From contig CP136062.1 of NCBI GenBank assembly GCA_032622095.1, positions 154,062,875-154,126,874 on the forward strand: 64,000 nucleotides of DNA, given 5' to 3'. The stretch comes from Siphonodentalium dalli (lineage: Eukaryota > Mollusca > Scaphopoda > Gadilida > Siphonodentaliidae). Each line of letters opens with the position of its first letter. The stretch's first letter is position 1. A model generated the notes under the pieces. That model saw nothing but the letters and a program-made list of their open reading frames with translations. It did not search any database and was not told the DNA's origin. Both the position numbers and the translations under genes were made by a program. Below are positions 1-12,000 of the stretch, one piece after another.

Positions 1-1480
1 AGGTATGCATGATTGTATCAGCTGCTAGTTTTTACAACATTTGCTACCTTGAAAAGTTGCAGTTCACAGTAAGCAACTGCACAAAATATTTTGAAATTTA
101 AGTATATATCAATGTTTCATTCTCGAATCCGGAAAAAGATTTACCCCCAAATATTTAATGTTCGTTTTGGTAACATCAAAACTGTACACTGTAGTTACGA
201 TAGTGTGGTATTGTCTGAATTGTTATACAAATCGACAGTTAGGATTCAGCGTTATCCATAGAGGAAAGGCACAGCAATGGTATGGGTTTATAAAGACACC
301 ATGGTCCCCACCACACTCCACATAGAAAGCGACCAACCATTCATGTGTGACTGAAAAACGCACAATATAGTAGATGTCTTTTCCAGGTTCATCACTTTAT
401 TGTTTATTATTTATAATAGGGTCATATTATATGCGTTATATTTGAGCCTGGACAGTTCCGCAATTCATATGATACTTTTATGGACACTTTACTACCACGT
501 TAGATCCTGGGAACCAGTGATAGTGGTGAATACAGCAAACAGTTGTGTGTTTTAGACAACATAAACACCGAATATGCAGTTGGTATGAACTTTGATGTGA
601 AGTATAATGTCTTCTGGTACAGCAAGTCAGGCCGATACAGGCGAATACTTTAAAGTGATGTGGAAATTCGCCCACGTTAGCATACACAAGTTTTGCTTTG
701 TGGATAACTGGACTTCAAAGTTGCACAACCAATCGCCCTGAATCAGACATTGAGGTTAATCTTTCCTGCTAGCTATCAAACCCACGACGGTTGCAGAAGC
801 AGACGAAAGTTTTCATTATCGCCACAATTACTTTGGTTCTCTGAATAATTCATGCCAGTTTTCCAGTTTCTTATTGGGGCGCGGTGTCTCCTTTTGCTGT
901 GGTGAAATAGGTTGTGGTGCCTTCAAGTTATGAAAGGAATAACATGGATTATCCTAGAGTAATTGCGTAAACCAGCTTGTGATATAGATAGATCGAAATG
1001 CTAGCATCTCGCTCTATCTGGTTTACATACGAGCAAACTTGGACTACACAATGTACAGCTGATATCTAAGTTGTCATGGTTATAACAACAGCAACTGTCA
1101 GTAAGGTATGAAAAGCAAGTTATGAGAGATGCGTAGTGTATTAACACATCAACTACTCACTTCAAATTATCAAAATTGGAAGTAACGTTTTAGGCTCCTG
1201 ATACTGAAATCAATGACCTTCGTAAATTGTGAAATTTCAGGTTAAAAAATTGGGCAAAATAGGGTACTTGTGGCATTAGAATATGGGCCTGTATTCGGCT
1301 CCAAGTGATGTCAAGGATCATCCCTGAACATCGTACTATGGCAATGCGGCTGGAAACAACATTCCCAACAAGCGAAATAAATCTCATACGGCGTCCCTAA
1401 ATCCTTTCTGTGGATTTTCTTTCCAGACTCGTGTGTCTGCCACCAACTAGTGCAGACACATGTTAACATTAATTTACTGG
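1..1480. other. Unassigned DNA, no supported gene
   Basis: AT-rich DNA with no long open frame, no recognisable domain and no repeat shared with the rest of the window. The only open frames are under 70 codons, Cys/His/Tyr-rich and without family resemblance. It could be host intron or intergenic sequence. Confidence 0.5.
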
Positions 1481-1497
1481 CCGCTTGAAAACGGATT

Positions 1498-2095
1498 CGG
1501 GATTTTTGGAATGAAAGTATGGGTCTATGTGGCCAACACTCAATCCGCTTGTAATCAAGTCACATTTAAATATAATAACATCTGGCTGCAAAGGTGAATG
1601 GTCAAGTTTATATAGAAAGGGTAAGGCACCTATACTGCTTATGTACATTTTTCAAAGACACCAAATGCATTACCATTGAGAACAGCTATAGGGGCTCAGA
1701 TTTTCAGCAATGTAATAGAATATCAGTTTTTAACCCACTCGTTGTCTGTCGGTTTACCAACATGTCTTGATTCAAGTTAAGTAACGTGTGATTGTAGAGT
1801 TCTAAACTGTTGAACAGATTAGGGTTTTTTGGAATGAAAGTGTGGGTTTCAATCCGATTGTAGCAAAATCACATTTAAATGTCATAAACATCGGCTGCAA
1901 ATGTGAGTGTTCAAATTTATATGGATGGGGTTTTGGCACGTACATACTGCTTATGTATAGTTTTGCCAAGAGACCGAATGTATGACAATTGTGTACAAGG
2001 GCTCAGCTTTTCGTCAGTATGATAGCATATGAGTGTTTTACCCCATTCGTTGTCTGTTGGGTTTACCAGCATGTCTTGAATTCAATTTGCAAATA
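1498..2095 (+). repeat. Diverged tandem duplication, about 300-bp unit
   Basis: Two adjacent copies (about 1498-1785 and 1821-2090) share the same ordered blocks: 'tttttggaatgaaagt', 'tcacatttaaat', 'actgcttatgta', 'gggctcag' and 'gtttaccaRcatgtcttga'. Substitutions and short indels between copies show an old duplication. No protein signal is seen. Confidence 0.75.
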
Positions 2096-2252
2096 TATCA
2101 CGAAACTCGCCCGATAGCAGTTGCCCCGTCGTTCCTAGACATAAGGCACCGACTGTTGATTTCTCATAATTGTATGTGAAGTAAAACAACTGGCAGTTCA
2201 ATTTAGATTCGGCATTGTTCAACAACACGCTTCGCGCCCATCTACTCACTTT

Positions 2253-2604
2253 ATTTTATACTCAATCCGATTAAACATACCCATCAACGCTCAGAGTGAT
2301 CAGATATTGATTTTTAAGTTTGTTATTTCAATTGTTTGTGGCTCAGAAACAACCGTCATACGGACGGTCTCGGTCAAAATTGCGGATGAAGATGGATAAC
2401 TCTAAAAACAAGTAGTAATACGACAAAATTTCGTGAATACTCAAGTGATAATACGGCGATATTTCGTTGAACAAAATGTTGATAAATAACACGTTTTGGG
2501 AAATTTGATACCATAGTTGACAGTGGTTAGCATTATTTTGTTGCAATTAATCGACGATTTCTTGATGATATGGGAATCCTCTGATCGGATTGAGTACCTT
2601 TAAT
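2253..2604. mobile_element. Short TIR element (family T), MITE-like
   Basis: The ends carry a 13-bp perfect inverted repeat, 'tactcaatccgat' at 2260-2272 and its complement at 2584-2596. Related copies with the same ends lie at 49296-49540 and 54516-54760, and fragments at 31.8-32.3 kb. Internal blocks such as 'gcggatgaagatggataact' are shared, in inverted orientation, with those copies. No transposase frame exists, so the element is non-autonomous. The superfamily is not resolved. Confidence 0.7.
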
Positions 2605-2734
2605 ACACCGTCTGTTTATTGGGGCCAATGCAGGTGAGAATGAGATGTTATAGGTTAGATATTACCTTAAATTGACAATACTATTACACTCTCAGGTCTG
2701 GAACTTATCTAAAACGCATTTGAAAAATGTATTT

Positions 2735-2865
2735 TACATGTGCAATACCCCTCGACAGATACAGGTAATAGCTCTATACCAGTCTATTTGTCTCAACAGA
2801 TACAGGTAATACCTATATACCCAGGTATTACCTGTATACCCAGTCTATTTGTCTATTATAGAAGC
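2735..2865 (-). repeat. Family A repeat, A1 minisatellite block, inverted copy
   Basis: This stretch contains 'cgacagatacaggtaat', 'cagtctatttgtct' and 'acccaggtattacctgtat' blocks. They are the reverse complement of the A1 motif ('tgtcgagacaaatagact', 'gggtatataggtattac') that recurs in plus orientation from 7.4 to 31.7 kb. It is the only clear inverted copy in the window. Confidence 0.7.
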
Positions 2866-2949
2866 ATTCCTACTTGTTATTTACCAACAAGACAGTAAAT
2901 TTTCAAAACAATTCTCCAATAAATGTGGGCTTTAGGATATGCTGATGGA

Positions 2950-3278
2950 TTGAAATTTGAAATCCAAGATGGCTGCTGGTGGCCATGTTTGTTTTAAACA
3001 AATTTTGTAAAAAAAATGGAGGTTCCCATCTAAAGGTCACTTCGAAGATCCATATGAAGTTTGGTGACGATTGGACGAGAAATGCGACCTGTAAGGTGTG
3101 CTAAAAGATTTGGTCATAAAAGGAGTAAAATCCAAGATGGCCGCTGGTAGCCCTTTTTTTTATTTGGGAAAAATGGTAGGCAGCCATCGAGAGGTCACAC
3201 CGAAGATCCATATGAAGGTTGTATTAAAGGATTTAGTGATGCAAAGAGTAAAATCCAAGATGGCTGCCAGCGGCCATA
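2950..3278 (+). repeat. Degenerate tandem repeat with 'aatccaagatggc' core
   Basis: Three copies of a roughly 120-170-bp unit begin near 2960, 3130 and 3250. Each has 'aaatccaagatggc' followed by 'gctggtggccat'-like sequence, then 'ggttcccatctaaaggtcac'-like sequence and 'gaagatccatatgaag'. The unit resumes after 4038 with 'ctcccatctagaggtgatc', so an element was inserted into it. The same core occurs near 8275, 44515 and 50278, and inverted near 8870. Confidence 0.7.
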
Positions 3279-3280
3279 TA

Positions 3281-4036
3281 CCTTACTCGTATTTAAATTC
3301 GCGCAGTACTATTTTTCGCTCAGTTTTAAATTCGCGCACTTTGAATTCGCGCACCATGCTGCGCGAATTCAAAACTGACAAACATATTTTAGAAAAGGTC
3401 CTGTGATCACAGTGTCAGTTCTTAATCGCTCCTAAAGATACACGTGTGTAGTATATAAAGACCATCAGGACGGAAATTGACATCGAGTAGATTATGACTG
3501 CATTATAATTTTGTTGTGAAGATGGGTGTACTATATATGATCCAAGTAATTATTCTGATATTTAAGCAGATATGTGGATGATTTAATTGAGCTCAAAAGT
3601 AAAACCAAAACCGAGCAGTCTGATGACTTCGGAAATATTTTTTTTGCATTTTAAATAGTTGCGTTCACATAAAATAACTCAAGACTGTTATATGACCACG
3701 CGCCACTCCATGCAGGGTTGTGGGTAAGGAGATGTGCTTTCGTGCACCTTCACTCTGAAATATGTGTATTTGTTACAAGCATTAAAACGTAGACGACTAT
3801 ACAATTATGTATTGCTTTAAATGCTTTAAATGGTATTGAGATTGGTTGTCCGAATATGAATGCAATCACTCCAATCTTCCGTATAACATGCATGTATATG
3901 TAACTCACGAACATATAACCCTAGTATTTTCCCACGCGGTTTGGTACAAATTCAGAGTCGTACTATTTTTCGCTCAGTTTTAAATTTGCGCACCTATACG
4001 AAAAATAGTACTGCGCGAATTTAAATACGAGTAAGG
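3281..4036. mobile_element. TIR DNA element with TA target duplication
   Basis: A 38-bp perfect terminal inverted repeat begins 'ccttactcgtatttaaattc' at 3281, with its complement ending at 4036. Both ends are flanked by TA (3279-3280 and 4037-4038). The outside sequence joins into the interrupted 'aagatggc' repeat. Subterminal blocks ('ctatttttcgctcagtttta', 'gcgcgaattcaaaact') recur in direct and inverted orientation inside both ends. No transposase is encoded. The TA duplication fits Tc1/mariner-like mobilisation (inference). Confidence 0.8.
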
Positions 4037-4038
4037 TA

Positions 4039-5086
4039 TTTCATAAAAAAATCATTCAAATTTGACAGCTCCCATCTAGAGGTGATCCTAGACCCATATA
4101 CCGAATATCGTTGAAATCTGACAAAGTTTGTTTTAACACCTTTGTTTTATTTCATTATGGTTTTCTTGAATAGTCTATTTTTACTTGAAGAGTTCAGCGA
4201 AGAGTTTACATGTATGTGAAGAATCTATTATTGTGTTATGTTTTCATTTATATTAGGTTGAATAAATGATTTTTAATAGAACTATTTAAATCTGAGCCTT
4301 TACATGTCAATGTGCATTGATAGATCCTCGATGAGAACATTTAGCAAGCTGACCATTTTATTACCCCTTGTTGTCATCCCTCATTATTAACTGATGGCGA
4401 ACTCTCAAACCCCCCTACCAAGAAGAGTTAAGTGCATACCTATTACATAATAGACGCAGTCTTAAAACCTTTTGTCCCATTATTTTGAAGAAAAATGACT
4501 AGGACAAAATTTACAGGGCCAGGAAAAAAATTGCAGACCCCCCCCCCCCCCCTGATGTTTGGGCAAAATATTGGACTGAAATGGTCATCAGTTGGAAATT
4601 GGGAAATTTTTAAATATTCAACATTGAAATGGCGCTTTCTGGTGCATTTTGGCGTAACCAATGTTACATTACACATGCTGGGAGAAACGAATGAAACGTG
4701 CATCAATACAGACGGATAACATGATATAGTCAACGACGTTTCTTCGATAAGAACTATAAATTAAGCAGCATGGCATCGTAGAAGTTCCACATTCCGTGTT
4801 TTATGACTATCCCCAATCGCACCATTCCCATGTGTGTAACAACAAAAAACTTCACTGGTGCGAATATTGGTACGGCCAAAACCGTCCGGCCGTACCCGCT
4901 CCTACGCCACTGCATAGACTCAGAATGAAGTTACCAAATGGTGAATATTGTGATGTACACCCATTGGGAGCCCCGATTGTGCAATGTGTCGTCTGCCAAT
5001 TTGGGGAAACTAAACTAAAACAGAAATAGAATCTAAATGAAGAAGATTCTATAGAAATTTGATAATAAAGAAACTTCCCAGAGAAG
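4039..5086. other. Mixed repeat fragments, no gene
   Basis: The region begins with the continuation of the 'aagatggc' unit (to about 4140). Near 4530-4552 lies a poly(C) tract followed by 'actgaaatggtcatcagttg', which matches the palindrome at 36.7-36.9 kb and suggests a fragment of that hAT-like family. Near 4869-4900 there is a GC-rich palindromic stretch, 'gtacggccaaaaccgtccgg'. Short open frames here look like chance. Confidence 0.5.
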
Positions 5087-5095
5087 ATGAGGCCT

Positions 5096-5133
5096 AAGTA
5101 GAATGAGGTCCCCAGAGGGTGAATTTAGTGATG
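5096..5133 (+). repeat. Half of foldback family H
   Basis: Sequence 'gaatgaggtccccagagggt' plus 'gaatttagtgatg' matches one arm of the foldback family at 48.87, 49.16, 54.09, 54.38 and 57.27 kb. The second arm is missing and family A sequence follows directly, so this is a truncated copy. Confidence 0.6.
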
Positions 5134-5146
5134 AGAGCCAAAATGA

Positions 5147-5500
5147 CATGTCGGCTCAATGCAAATATGATGGCTGTGCCCGGTGTGCCGAGCTTGTGTA
5201 CACAGTGTGAGAAAGTTAATCCTAATTTACTTATTAACTACAATTTTATTCAGTCAAGAATAAAAACAGATAAGTGGTCGAAAGGTTCAAACAGGTGTCA
5301 TTGGTAATCATTTTGTGAAGTTAATTTTATCACATTTTCTTGTCCATGCGAGTTCTAAACTTCGTCTCATTGTAGTATTACACCACAATTGATTACGACT
5401 ATTGTAGAACTGGGCTCCTTGTTTACGGCTTACTCAACGACAATAATGTTGACGCGGATGTCAACCCATAATTTTCTGTCACTACTACAGGTATTAACCC
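5147..5500 (+). repeat. Family A repeat, A2 block, diverged copy
   Basis: Ordered matches to the A2 blocks seen at 7.6, 13.7, 18.3, 21.5, 23.8 and 30.8 kb: 'atgacatgtc', 'gctcaatgcaaatatgatgg', 'taatcattttgtgaagttaa', 'cattgtagtattacaccaca' and 'gaactgggctccttgtttac'. It is the most diverged copy and marks the left edge of the array. Confidence 0.75.
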
Positions 5501-5524
5501 ACAGTAAAAACAAAATATATATAG

Positions 5525-5913
5525 GTATTATTATCGTGTGAAATGAATTATTTAATTGAGTTTTAGATCAGATCTAGGCCTGAAATTTTCAATAGTGTTG
5601 TCAAATTAAGGTAATTTATGACTTTTGACATATTCTATCCACTATAAACAGACGGTATACTAATATACAAGCTTTATATATGCCTACTCAATACTTACGC
5701 AAAATTTGGGCCAAGGATTTTATCAGATGTGTTAATCTTTCCATGCATAAGTGAAACAAAAAGCGCTCTTTAATTGTATCATATTAGGAGAAGACTTAGC
5801 ACATAACGCTCTTTAATGTTTAAGTCGAAGAGACACAAACAAGACATTATTTTCTTCTGAGAAAGGCAATAAATGCTCGTTTTTTCAAGGCGGTTGTCCG
5901 AAACACATAGACT
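5525..5913 (+). repeat. Family A repeat, A3 plus start of A1, cut by a LINE
   Basis: A3 blocks ('tgaattatttaattgagttt', 'agtgttgtcaaattaaggta', 'ctcaatacttacgcaaaatt', 'gctctttaatgtttaagtcg') match 12.6, 25.1 and 31.3 kb. It runs into 'ggttgtccgaaacacatagact' of A1, where the LINE is inserted; the A1 sequence resumes at 7401. Confidence 0.75.
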
Positions 5914-7400
5914 GTTCAAAATCTTTATTGACGACATTAAAAAAGAGTTTGACAGTCCTTGCGAGGCTGTCCATTTAGGCAATGATACACTTAATCACAT
6001 TTTATTCGCTGACGACCTGGTTTTACTTTCTGATACTCCAAGTGGGCTACAGTGCTGTCTAAACAGACTAAATAGATACACTGAGAACAATAAACTCACC
6101 GTGAACACTGATAAAACTAAATGTGTGGTGTTTAGAAGTAGGAAAACAAAAACTTTACCAGACTTTCACATTGGAAATCAAAAGTTGGAAATTGTTAATG
6201 AATACAATTATCTTGGAATTAAATTTAGTAATACGGGTAGATTCTCACATGCAATGGAAGAATTGAGTGCTAAAGGACTCAAAGCAATGCATTCTTTATT
6301 TAACGCATGTACAAACGACGCACCGATTCCACTAGTGACTTCTGTAAAACTCTTCGATAGATTAATTAAGCCGATATTGTTATATGGTAGCGAAATATGG
6401 GGTGTGGAAATAACCACTAAAAATCACGACCGCCTTCCATGTGAGAAGGTACACATAAAATATTGTAAGCGGTTACTCGGAGTCGGCAGATTTTCTTCGA
6501 ACAACGCGGTTCGCGCCGAGTTAGGGAGCCATCCATTATTTATTGACGTGGCATGCAGACTTTCATCTTATGTAATTAAGATAATTTCACGGTCGGACTG
6601 TAATCTGCTCCGTAATGCTGCGTTGGAACAACAAGTGGCATCGGTTAAGAAATCAATCTTCAAAACGGCAGAATCACTGGGGTGGAATATTGCAGACCTA
6701 AACAATCCGGGTCCAGTTCTGAGTCAATTCAAAAGAAATCTTATTGAAGATTATTATATATATTTCAGACAGAGTCTCACTGATGAATGCTCAAAAACGG
6801 GAAGTAATAAATTACGAACATACCGACTTTTCAAACTTAAGTACGAAATAGAACCTTATCTTCTTCACACACCATCAATAGAAAATAGAATCGTTTTTAC
6901 TAGACTGCGTATAAGTAATCATAAACTGGCTATTGAAAAGGGACGCCACACCCAACCACCGACGGCATTGGAACAAAGACTATGTATATTTTGTTCCGAT
7001 GATGCTATTGAAGATGAAAAACACTTTCTTTTGGAATGTAGTGCTTACCGCACACCGCGGCTCGAACTAATAACTCTTATGAAGACACAGTTCCCAGACT
7101 TTGAAAACATGACACAAACTGAACAGCTTGTCAAAATCCTATCCAACAATATTTCAAATTCATGCACTTCAATATGTCATATAATCCGAAAATTATTTTC
7201 CGCACGCGATGAGCTTCGCCTCATAAGCAATGAATAAATGAAGACGAGACGACCCTATGCACATTCAGCTGTACTTAAATGGTTATATATTACCATCTAT
7301 TATTATATCATTTATTGTATTGTTCAATGTACAACTATATATTAATATGTTTGCATACTGTCCTTATAAGGATGTTTTGCCTATTAAACTTATCTTATCT
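5914..7400 (+). mobile_element. 5'-truncated non-LTR retrotransposon (LINE copy 1)
   Basis: The insertion interrupts an A1 block and is flanked by 'tagact' on both sides (5908-5913 and 7401-7406), a short target duplication. It keeps only the 3' part of the reverse transcriptase ORF and a roughly 160-bp 3' UTR, ending in a simple 'ttatcttatct' tail rather than long poly(A). Endonuclease, fingers and the upstream palm motifs are missing. It belongs to the same broad LINE group as the copy at 9.06-12.53 kb because both end in the same Cys/His knuckle. Confidence 0.85.
5915..7237 (+). CDS. LINE reverse transcriptase, C-terminal fragment
   Basis: Open frame of about 440 codons derived from a LINE ORF2-type polyprotein. 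The fragment starts in the RT palm ('FKIFIDDIKKEFDS'). The catalytic FADD motif is near residues 45-48 of the frame as opened at 5873, followed by the thumb ('YNYLGIKFS', 'LLYGSEIWG'). A C-terminal zinc-knuckle-like motif, C-X2-C-X9-H-X4-C (Cys371, Cys374, His384, Cys389), follows 'RISNHKLAIEKGR'. Residues before codon 15 come from the interrupted host repeat, not the LINE. It ends at TGA or TAA-type stop 7235-7237 and has no internal stop, so the insertion is fairly young. Without the endonuclease and RT N-terminus it should be non-functional. The exact clade is not assigned. Confidence 0.85.
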   Translation, partial: FKIFIDDIKKEFDSPCEAVHLGNDTLNHILFADDLVLLSDTPSGLQCCLNRLNRYTENNKLTVNTDKTKCVVFRSRKTKTLPDFHIGNQKLEIVNEYNYLGIKFSNTGRFSHAMEELSAKGLKAMHSLFNACTNDAPIPLVTSVKLFDRLIKPILLYGSEIWGVEITTKNHDRLPCEKVHIKYCKRLLGVGRFSSNNAVRAELGSHPLFIDVACRLSSYVIKIISRSDCNLLRNAALEQQVASVKKSIFKTAESLGWNIADLNNPGPVLSQFKRNLIEDYYIYFRQSLTDECSKTGSNKLRTYRLFKLKYEIEPYLLHTPSIENRIVFTRLRISNHKLAIEKGRHTQPPTALEQRLCIFCSDDAIEDEKHFLLECSAYRTPRLELITLMKTQFPDFENMTQTEQLVKILSNNISNSCTSICHIIRKLFSARDELRLISNE

Positions 7401-8010
7401 TAGACTGGATATAAAGGTATTACATGGGTGTATATATCTGTATATGTGTTTTATCTGTATCTGTCGAGACAAATAGACAGGTGTATATGTATTGCCTTGG
7501 TATATTATATGTATTAGGCCTACATGTATCTGTTGAAACATATAGACTGGGTATATAGATATTTCATGAATCTGTTGGTGGGTGTTTCCGTGGACTCCTC
7601 TACTGCGTGCGAACTTATCCATATAATAAGATGGCATGTCAGCTCAATGCTGTCCGGAGACTGTGAACACAGCGTGAAGAGAAAGATAACTCTAATTAAC
7701 TCATTAATTTCAATGTTTTTCGCGAATAGAAATAATATTCGCTCGTCGATCAAGGTTAAAAGCAGAGAATTAATCGTAAGATCCAATAGCTATTATTGAG
7801 AATCATTTTGCGAAATTAACTTTATCGCATTCTCTTGTCTATGTGAGTTCTAAATTAAAAATTTCATCTCATTGCGGTATGACACCACGATTGATTAGGA
7901 TTATTGGAGAACTGGGCTCCTTGTTTACCTTGTATTCAATGACGACGTCCGCGACGCGGATATCAAGCCATCATTTTTTGTGACCACAAAGTGGTTAAAA
8001 AATATATATA
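7401..8010 (+). repeat. Family A repeat, A1 and A2 blocks
   Basis: A1 here shows repeated 'ctgtatctgtcgagacaaat' and 'gactgggtatatagatattt' motifs. A2 follows from about 7575 with 'agatggcatgtcagctcaat', 'ctcattaatttcaatgtttt', 'gaactgggctccttgtttac' and 'tgtgaccacaaagtggttaa'. It stops at 'tatatcat', where a large element is inserted. Two overlapping 80-90-codon frames here are chance frames. Confidence 0.85.
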
Positions 8011-8018
8011 TATATCAT

Positions 8019-9055
8019 CAGGGTGGGGTCCGAAAAAAAGTTCAGGGAGAGGTGAATATTGTTTTTCCGGCACTTATGCCGGGGTGGGTGGTTGGTCAAA
8101 GCCACCAACAAGCTATTTTTTCCGCAACTAAAAAATATAATTTCCTGCTTGTTTTTTTAGTGTTTTGGCAATGAGTAGGGCTTCAAAACCACTTTGAATG
8201 AGAGAAATAATGTAATTCTAACTGGTAAGCTGACTGCAGGCAGTTATCGTGTTGTATTTTGTTGCAAATTTTGAAATCCAAGATGGCCGCTGGCAGCCAT
8301 GTTTTTTTGGCCGAATGACCTCAAAATGACTCATTCCTATTTACATGTCCATGTTAACATCCATGACAAATAGTATGCACAGAAATTCATATACAGCTGT
8401 TTACAGTGAATTCCCCCCCCGCAAATCTCTGTTTTAGTGTTAAAAGGGGGCGGGGGGTGGGTGTCAAAACATGGTCGGAAAAAACTGCCGAAAACGGAAA
8501 AAAATTTGGCGGTGGGTACAAAAAATGATCGAAAGGGAAAAAATGCCATACGTGCCTGAATTTTTTTTTCCGACCCCCCCCCCCCCCCTGGCACGTATGC
8601 TAATTTTTTCCTTTCGACCCTTGTTCTGACCAACCCCCGCGAGCAAATTTTGTTCCGTTTTCGGAAGTTTTTCCAACCATTTTTTGACATCCACCCCGCT
8701 TTTAACACTAAAACAGAGATTTGCGGGGGGCGGGCGGTGAATTCACTGTAAACAGCTGTATATGAATTTCTTTGCATACTATTTGTCATGGATGTTAACA
8801 TTGACATGTAAATAGGAACGAGTCATTTTGGGGTCATTCGGCCAAAAAAAACATGGGTGCCACCTGCCATCTTGGATTTCAAAATTTGCAACAAAATACA
8901 ACACGATAACTGCCTAAAGTCAGTTTAGCAGTTAGAATTACATTATTTCTCTTATTCTGATGTGTTTTAAGCCAATCTCATTGCAAAATCAGTCAAAAAG
9001 ACTTGCAGGAAAAATTGTTTTGAGTTGCGGAAAAAATTGTTTGTTTGTCCCATCG
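8019..9055. repeat. Long imperfect palindrome, arms about 500 bp
   Basis: The left arm (about 8019-8572) and right arm (about 8586-9055, resuming at 12527-12563) are reverse complements with scattered mismatches. Pairs include 'gctggcagccatg'/'gccacctgccatcttgg', 'gaattcatatacagctgttt' and its complement, and 'gcaaatctctgttttagtgt' and its complement. The centre at about 8575-8588 is poly(C). The 156- and 76-codon frames inside are by-products of the repeat. Confidence 0.85.
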
Positions 9056-12000
9056 TTGTGGGATATAGACAGGACCTCGATGACTTTATCGATATTGTCG
9101 AAACAGACTGCAAATATGTACTTTGGTTGAAAATAAGCCATAAGTACACTCAAACTGACGAAGATGTCATAATAGGTGCTGTCTATATCCCACCGCGAAA
9201 TACATCTTATTCCATCAACGATCCATACACACAACTTCAGTGTGAGTATCTTAGCATGGCAAGTACGCACAGCTACATTTTTCTTGCAGGCGATTTTAAC
9301 GCTCGAACATCTTGCGATTACGATTCATATACTGACGAATCAGAATGGGCCCAGTTAGATGAACCCCGAGAAATTGAAATGAAAACTGTATTAATTGCAT
9401 GTGGATTTTCTGTTAGCAGAACTAACAAAGATCACAAAAAGACCAGTTTCGGTAAATTACTTCTAGATATATGTATACATAATGATGTATTTATATTGAA
9501 TGGTAGGGTGGGTGCAGATATTGAGGTAGGCGAGTACACATGCAGAGGATTATCCACTGTAGATTATGTTCTTTCGTCAATAAATGCAGCCCCCCTGATA
9601 GCACACTTTGAAGTTCTGCCGTTTAGCTCTCTTTTCAGCGACGTGCATTCCCCAATCGCTTTGGAAATTAAACTTACGAATTGCCCGTCTCAAAGAGCAG
9701 TCACATCCGAAAATGTTCAGTCTGAATCCGTACCAGGTTTTTGGGATTGTAATAAAGCTACTTGTTTTATTGATAACATGAATCAGAATGAACTTGAACA
9801 TATCTCCAATACTGTTAACGAAATGGCAAGTGGTGTTGCGGATCAATATACTATTAATCAAGCGATTGCAAAAATTTCTAAAGTATTAGTGGATTCAGCA
9901 CGAAAGACATTTGGAACCCGAAAGACATTATCTCATAACCCCACCCCAAGTAAGGCGAGCAACCCGTGGTTCGATCGGCAATGTAGAGAGGCCAGAACTA
10001 CTTTCAGAAAGGCGAAACGCCGATGTAAAAATTATCCGTCTGCACAAAATAAGTCTGAGTTGAAACAATCAGAGAAAAGATATAAGAAAACACTTGATTT
10101 CGCAATTAAGCGGCATAGATCGCTCGTACGATCAAAAATGGATAACCTAAAATTACACAACCCAAGGAAATTTTGGTCTTCCCTGAAGTTTGAAAAAAGT
10201 ATACATGCGAAAAGCGCATCGCTTGATAGTCTCCATAAGCACTTCGAACAACTTAACGAAGGATGTAATACCTCTAGTCAGTTACCTGATTTTGAGGTTA
10301 GTAATAGTGAAGATCTTAATACCAAAATTACAGAGGAAGAAATCCGCCTATGCATTAGTAAGTTGAAAAATAATAAAGCTACATCTGATGATGGCATTCG
10401 GAATGAATATTTAAGAGTTTCAGCCGATAAAATGATGCCAATTTATGTTTGCTTGTTCAATTTAATATTTGATTCTGGTTGCATACCAGATGATTGGTTG
10501 ATTGGGAACATCCACCCTATATACAAGAAAAAAGGATCACGAGATGACCCCAATAATTACAGGGGAATCACAATATTGAGTTGCTTTGGCAAACTATTTA
10601 CCTCCGTATTAAATAACAGACTAAATCTCTTCATCGAATCGCGAAATGTATTAAACGATAACCAGACAGGATTTAGAAAAGGATACTCTACTCTTGATAA
10701 TTTGTTCACGCTGAAATCATTAATCGAACTATTTCAACTGCATTACAAGAAAAAACTTTATGCGGCATTTATTGATCTGGAAAAAGCTTTTGATTCTGTT
10801 TGGAGGCAGGGACTTTGGTATAAGATGTCACTTGATGGTATCGGGGGTAAAATGATGAGGGTTATTGTGAATATGTATGATTCTATTAAATCTAGAGTTG
10901 TTTTGAACGGTAAAAGATCTGATGTTTTCATGTCAAATGTAGGAGTGAGACAAGGTGGAAACTTATCTCCATTATTATTTTCGATGTACTTAAATGATTT
11001 AACGAAATTTCTCGTGGAATCTGACGTAAGCGGCTTGAAAACCACGTCTGACGAACTTGAAACATTGGAAATATATATGAAGCTGTTTATCATGCTTTAT
11101 GCGGATGATACGGTTCTAATGGCAGAATCCCCACATGCACTGCAATATTCACTTGATTTATTTGCTGACTATTGTGATATTTGGCACCTTCGGGTAAACA
11201 TCTCAAAAACAAAGTTAGTCTGTTTCGCAAAACGAAAGCCAAAACAGTACCCAGCAATAAATCTCCTTGGAAACCAACTACAATATGTCGATGCTTTTAA
11301 CTACCTTGGTGTTCATTTCGGTAGAACAGGTTCTTTCAAAGCTATGAAGCAATACACTTGTAACAAAGCCACCAAAGCGATGTATGATTTGATTAAGATC
11401 GGAAAACGGAATAACCTCTCTATTAAATGCATGTTCACGTTGTTTGATCAAATGGTGGTACCAATACTTACATACGGCTGTGAGATATGGGGGCTTGGTG
11501 ACATAAGTTCTATTGAACGAGTACATTTAAAGTTTTGTAAGATTATTCTAAACCTCAAAAAGTCAACCCCAACATATATGGTGTATGGCGAAACAGGTAG
11601 ATACCCCATAGAAGTTACATTCAAAAATAGATTGCTAAAATTCTGGTTTTCGCTTGTCACAAATACACATGGCAAAATGTCAAAATCGCTCTACACATTG
11701 CTGTATAATCATTACACAAATGGGATATTCTTTTCACAGTGGATTTACGCAGTTAAAGGAATAATTGATTGTTGCGGGGTGTCTCATATTTGGGCGAACC
11801 AATATTCACTCATCAACACGATGTGCATTCTTAAGGATGTCACAAACATTTTAAAAGATCAGTTTATACAAGGGTGGCAAATCGATATATCACTTTCCAG
11901 AAAGGGCATGTTTTATTCCTTGATTAAGACAGAATTCACTTTCGAAAACTACCTAAATTCTAGTAATCAAAATAACGTATTTACTTTGGCTCGATTCAGA

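Noticed and set aside
4796-5029. 77-codon frame with several Cys
   Set aside because: Cys spacing does not fit a known finger, and it overlaps a GC-rich palindromic repeat fragment.
8337-8807. 156-codon minus-strand frame
   Set aside because: It spans the centre of the large palindrome and poly(C), with Pro/Gly runs from homopolymers and no domain. It is an artefact of repeat composition.
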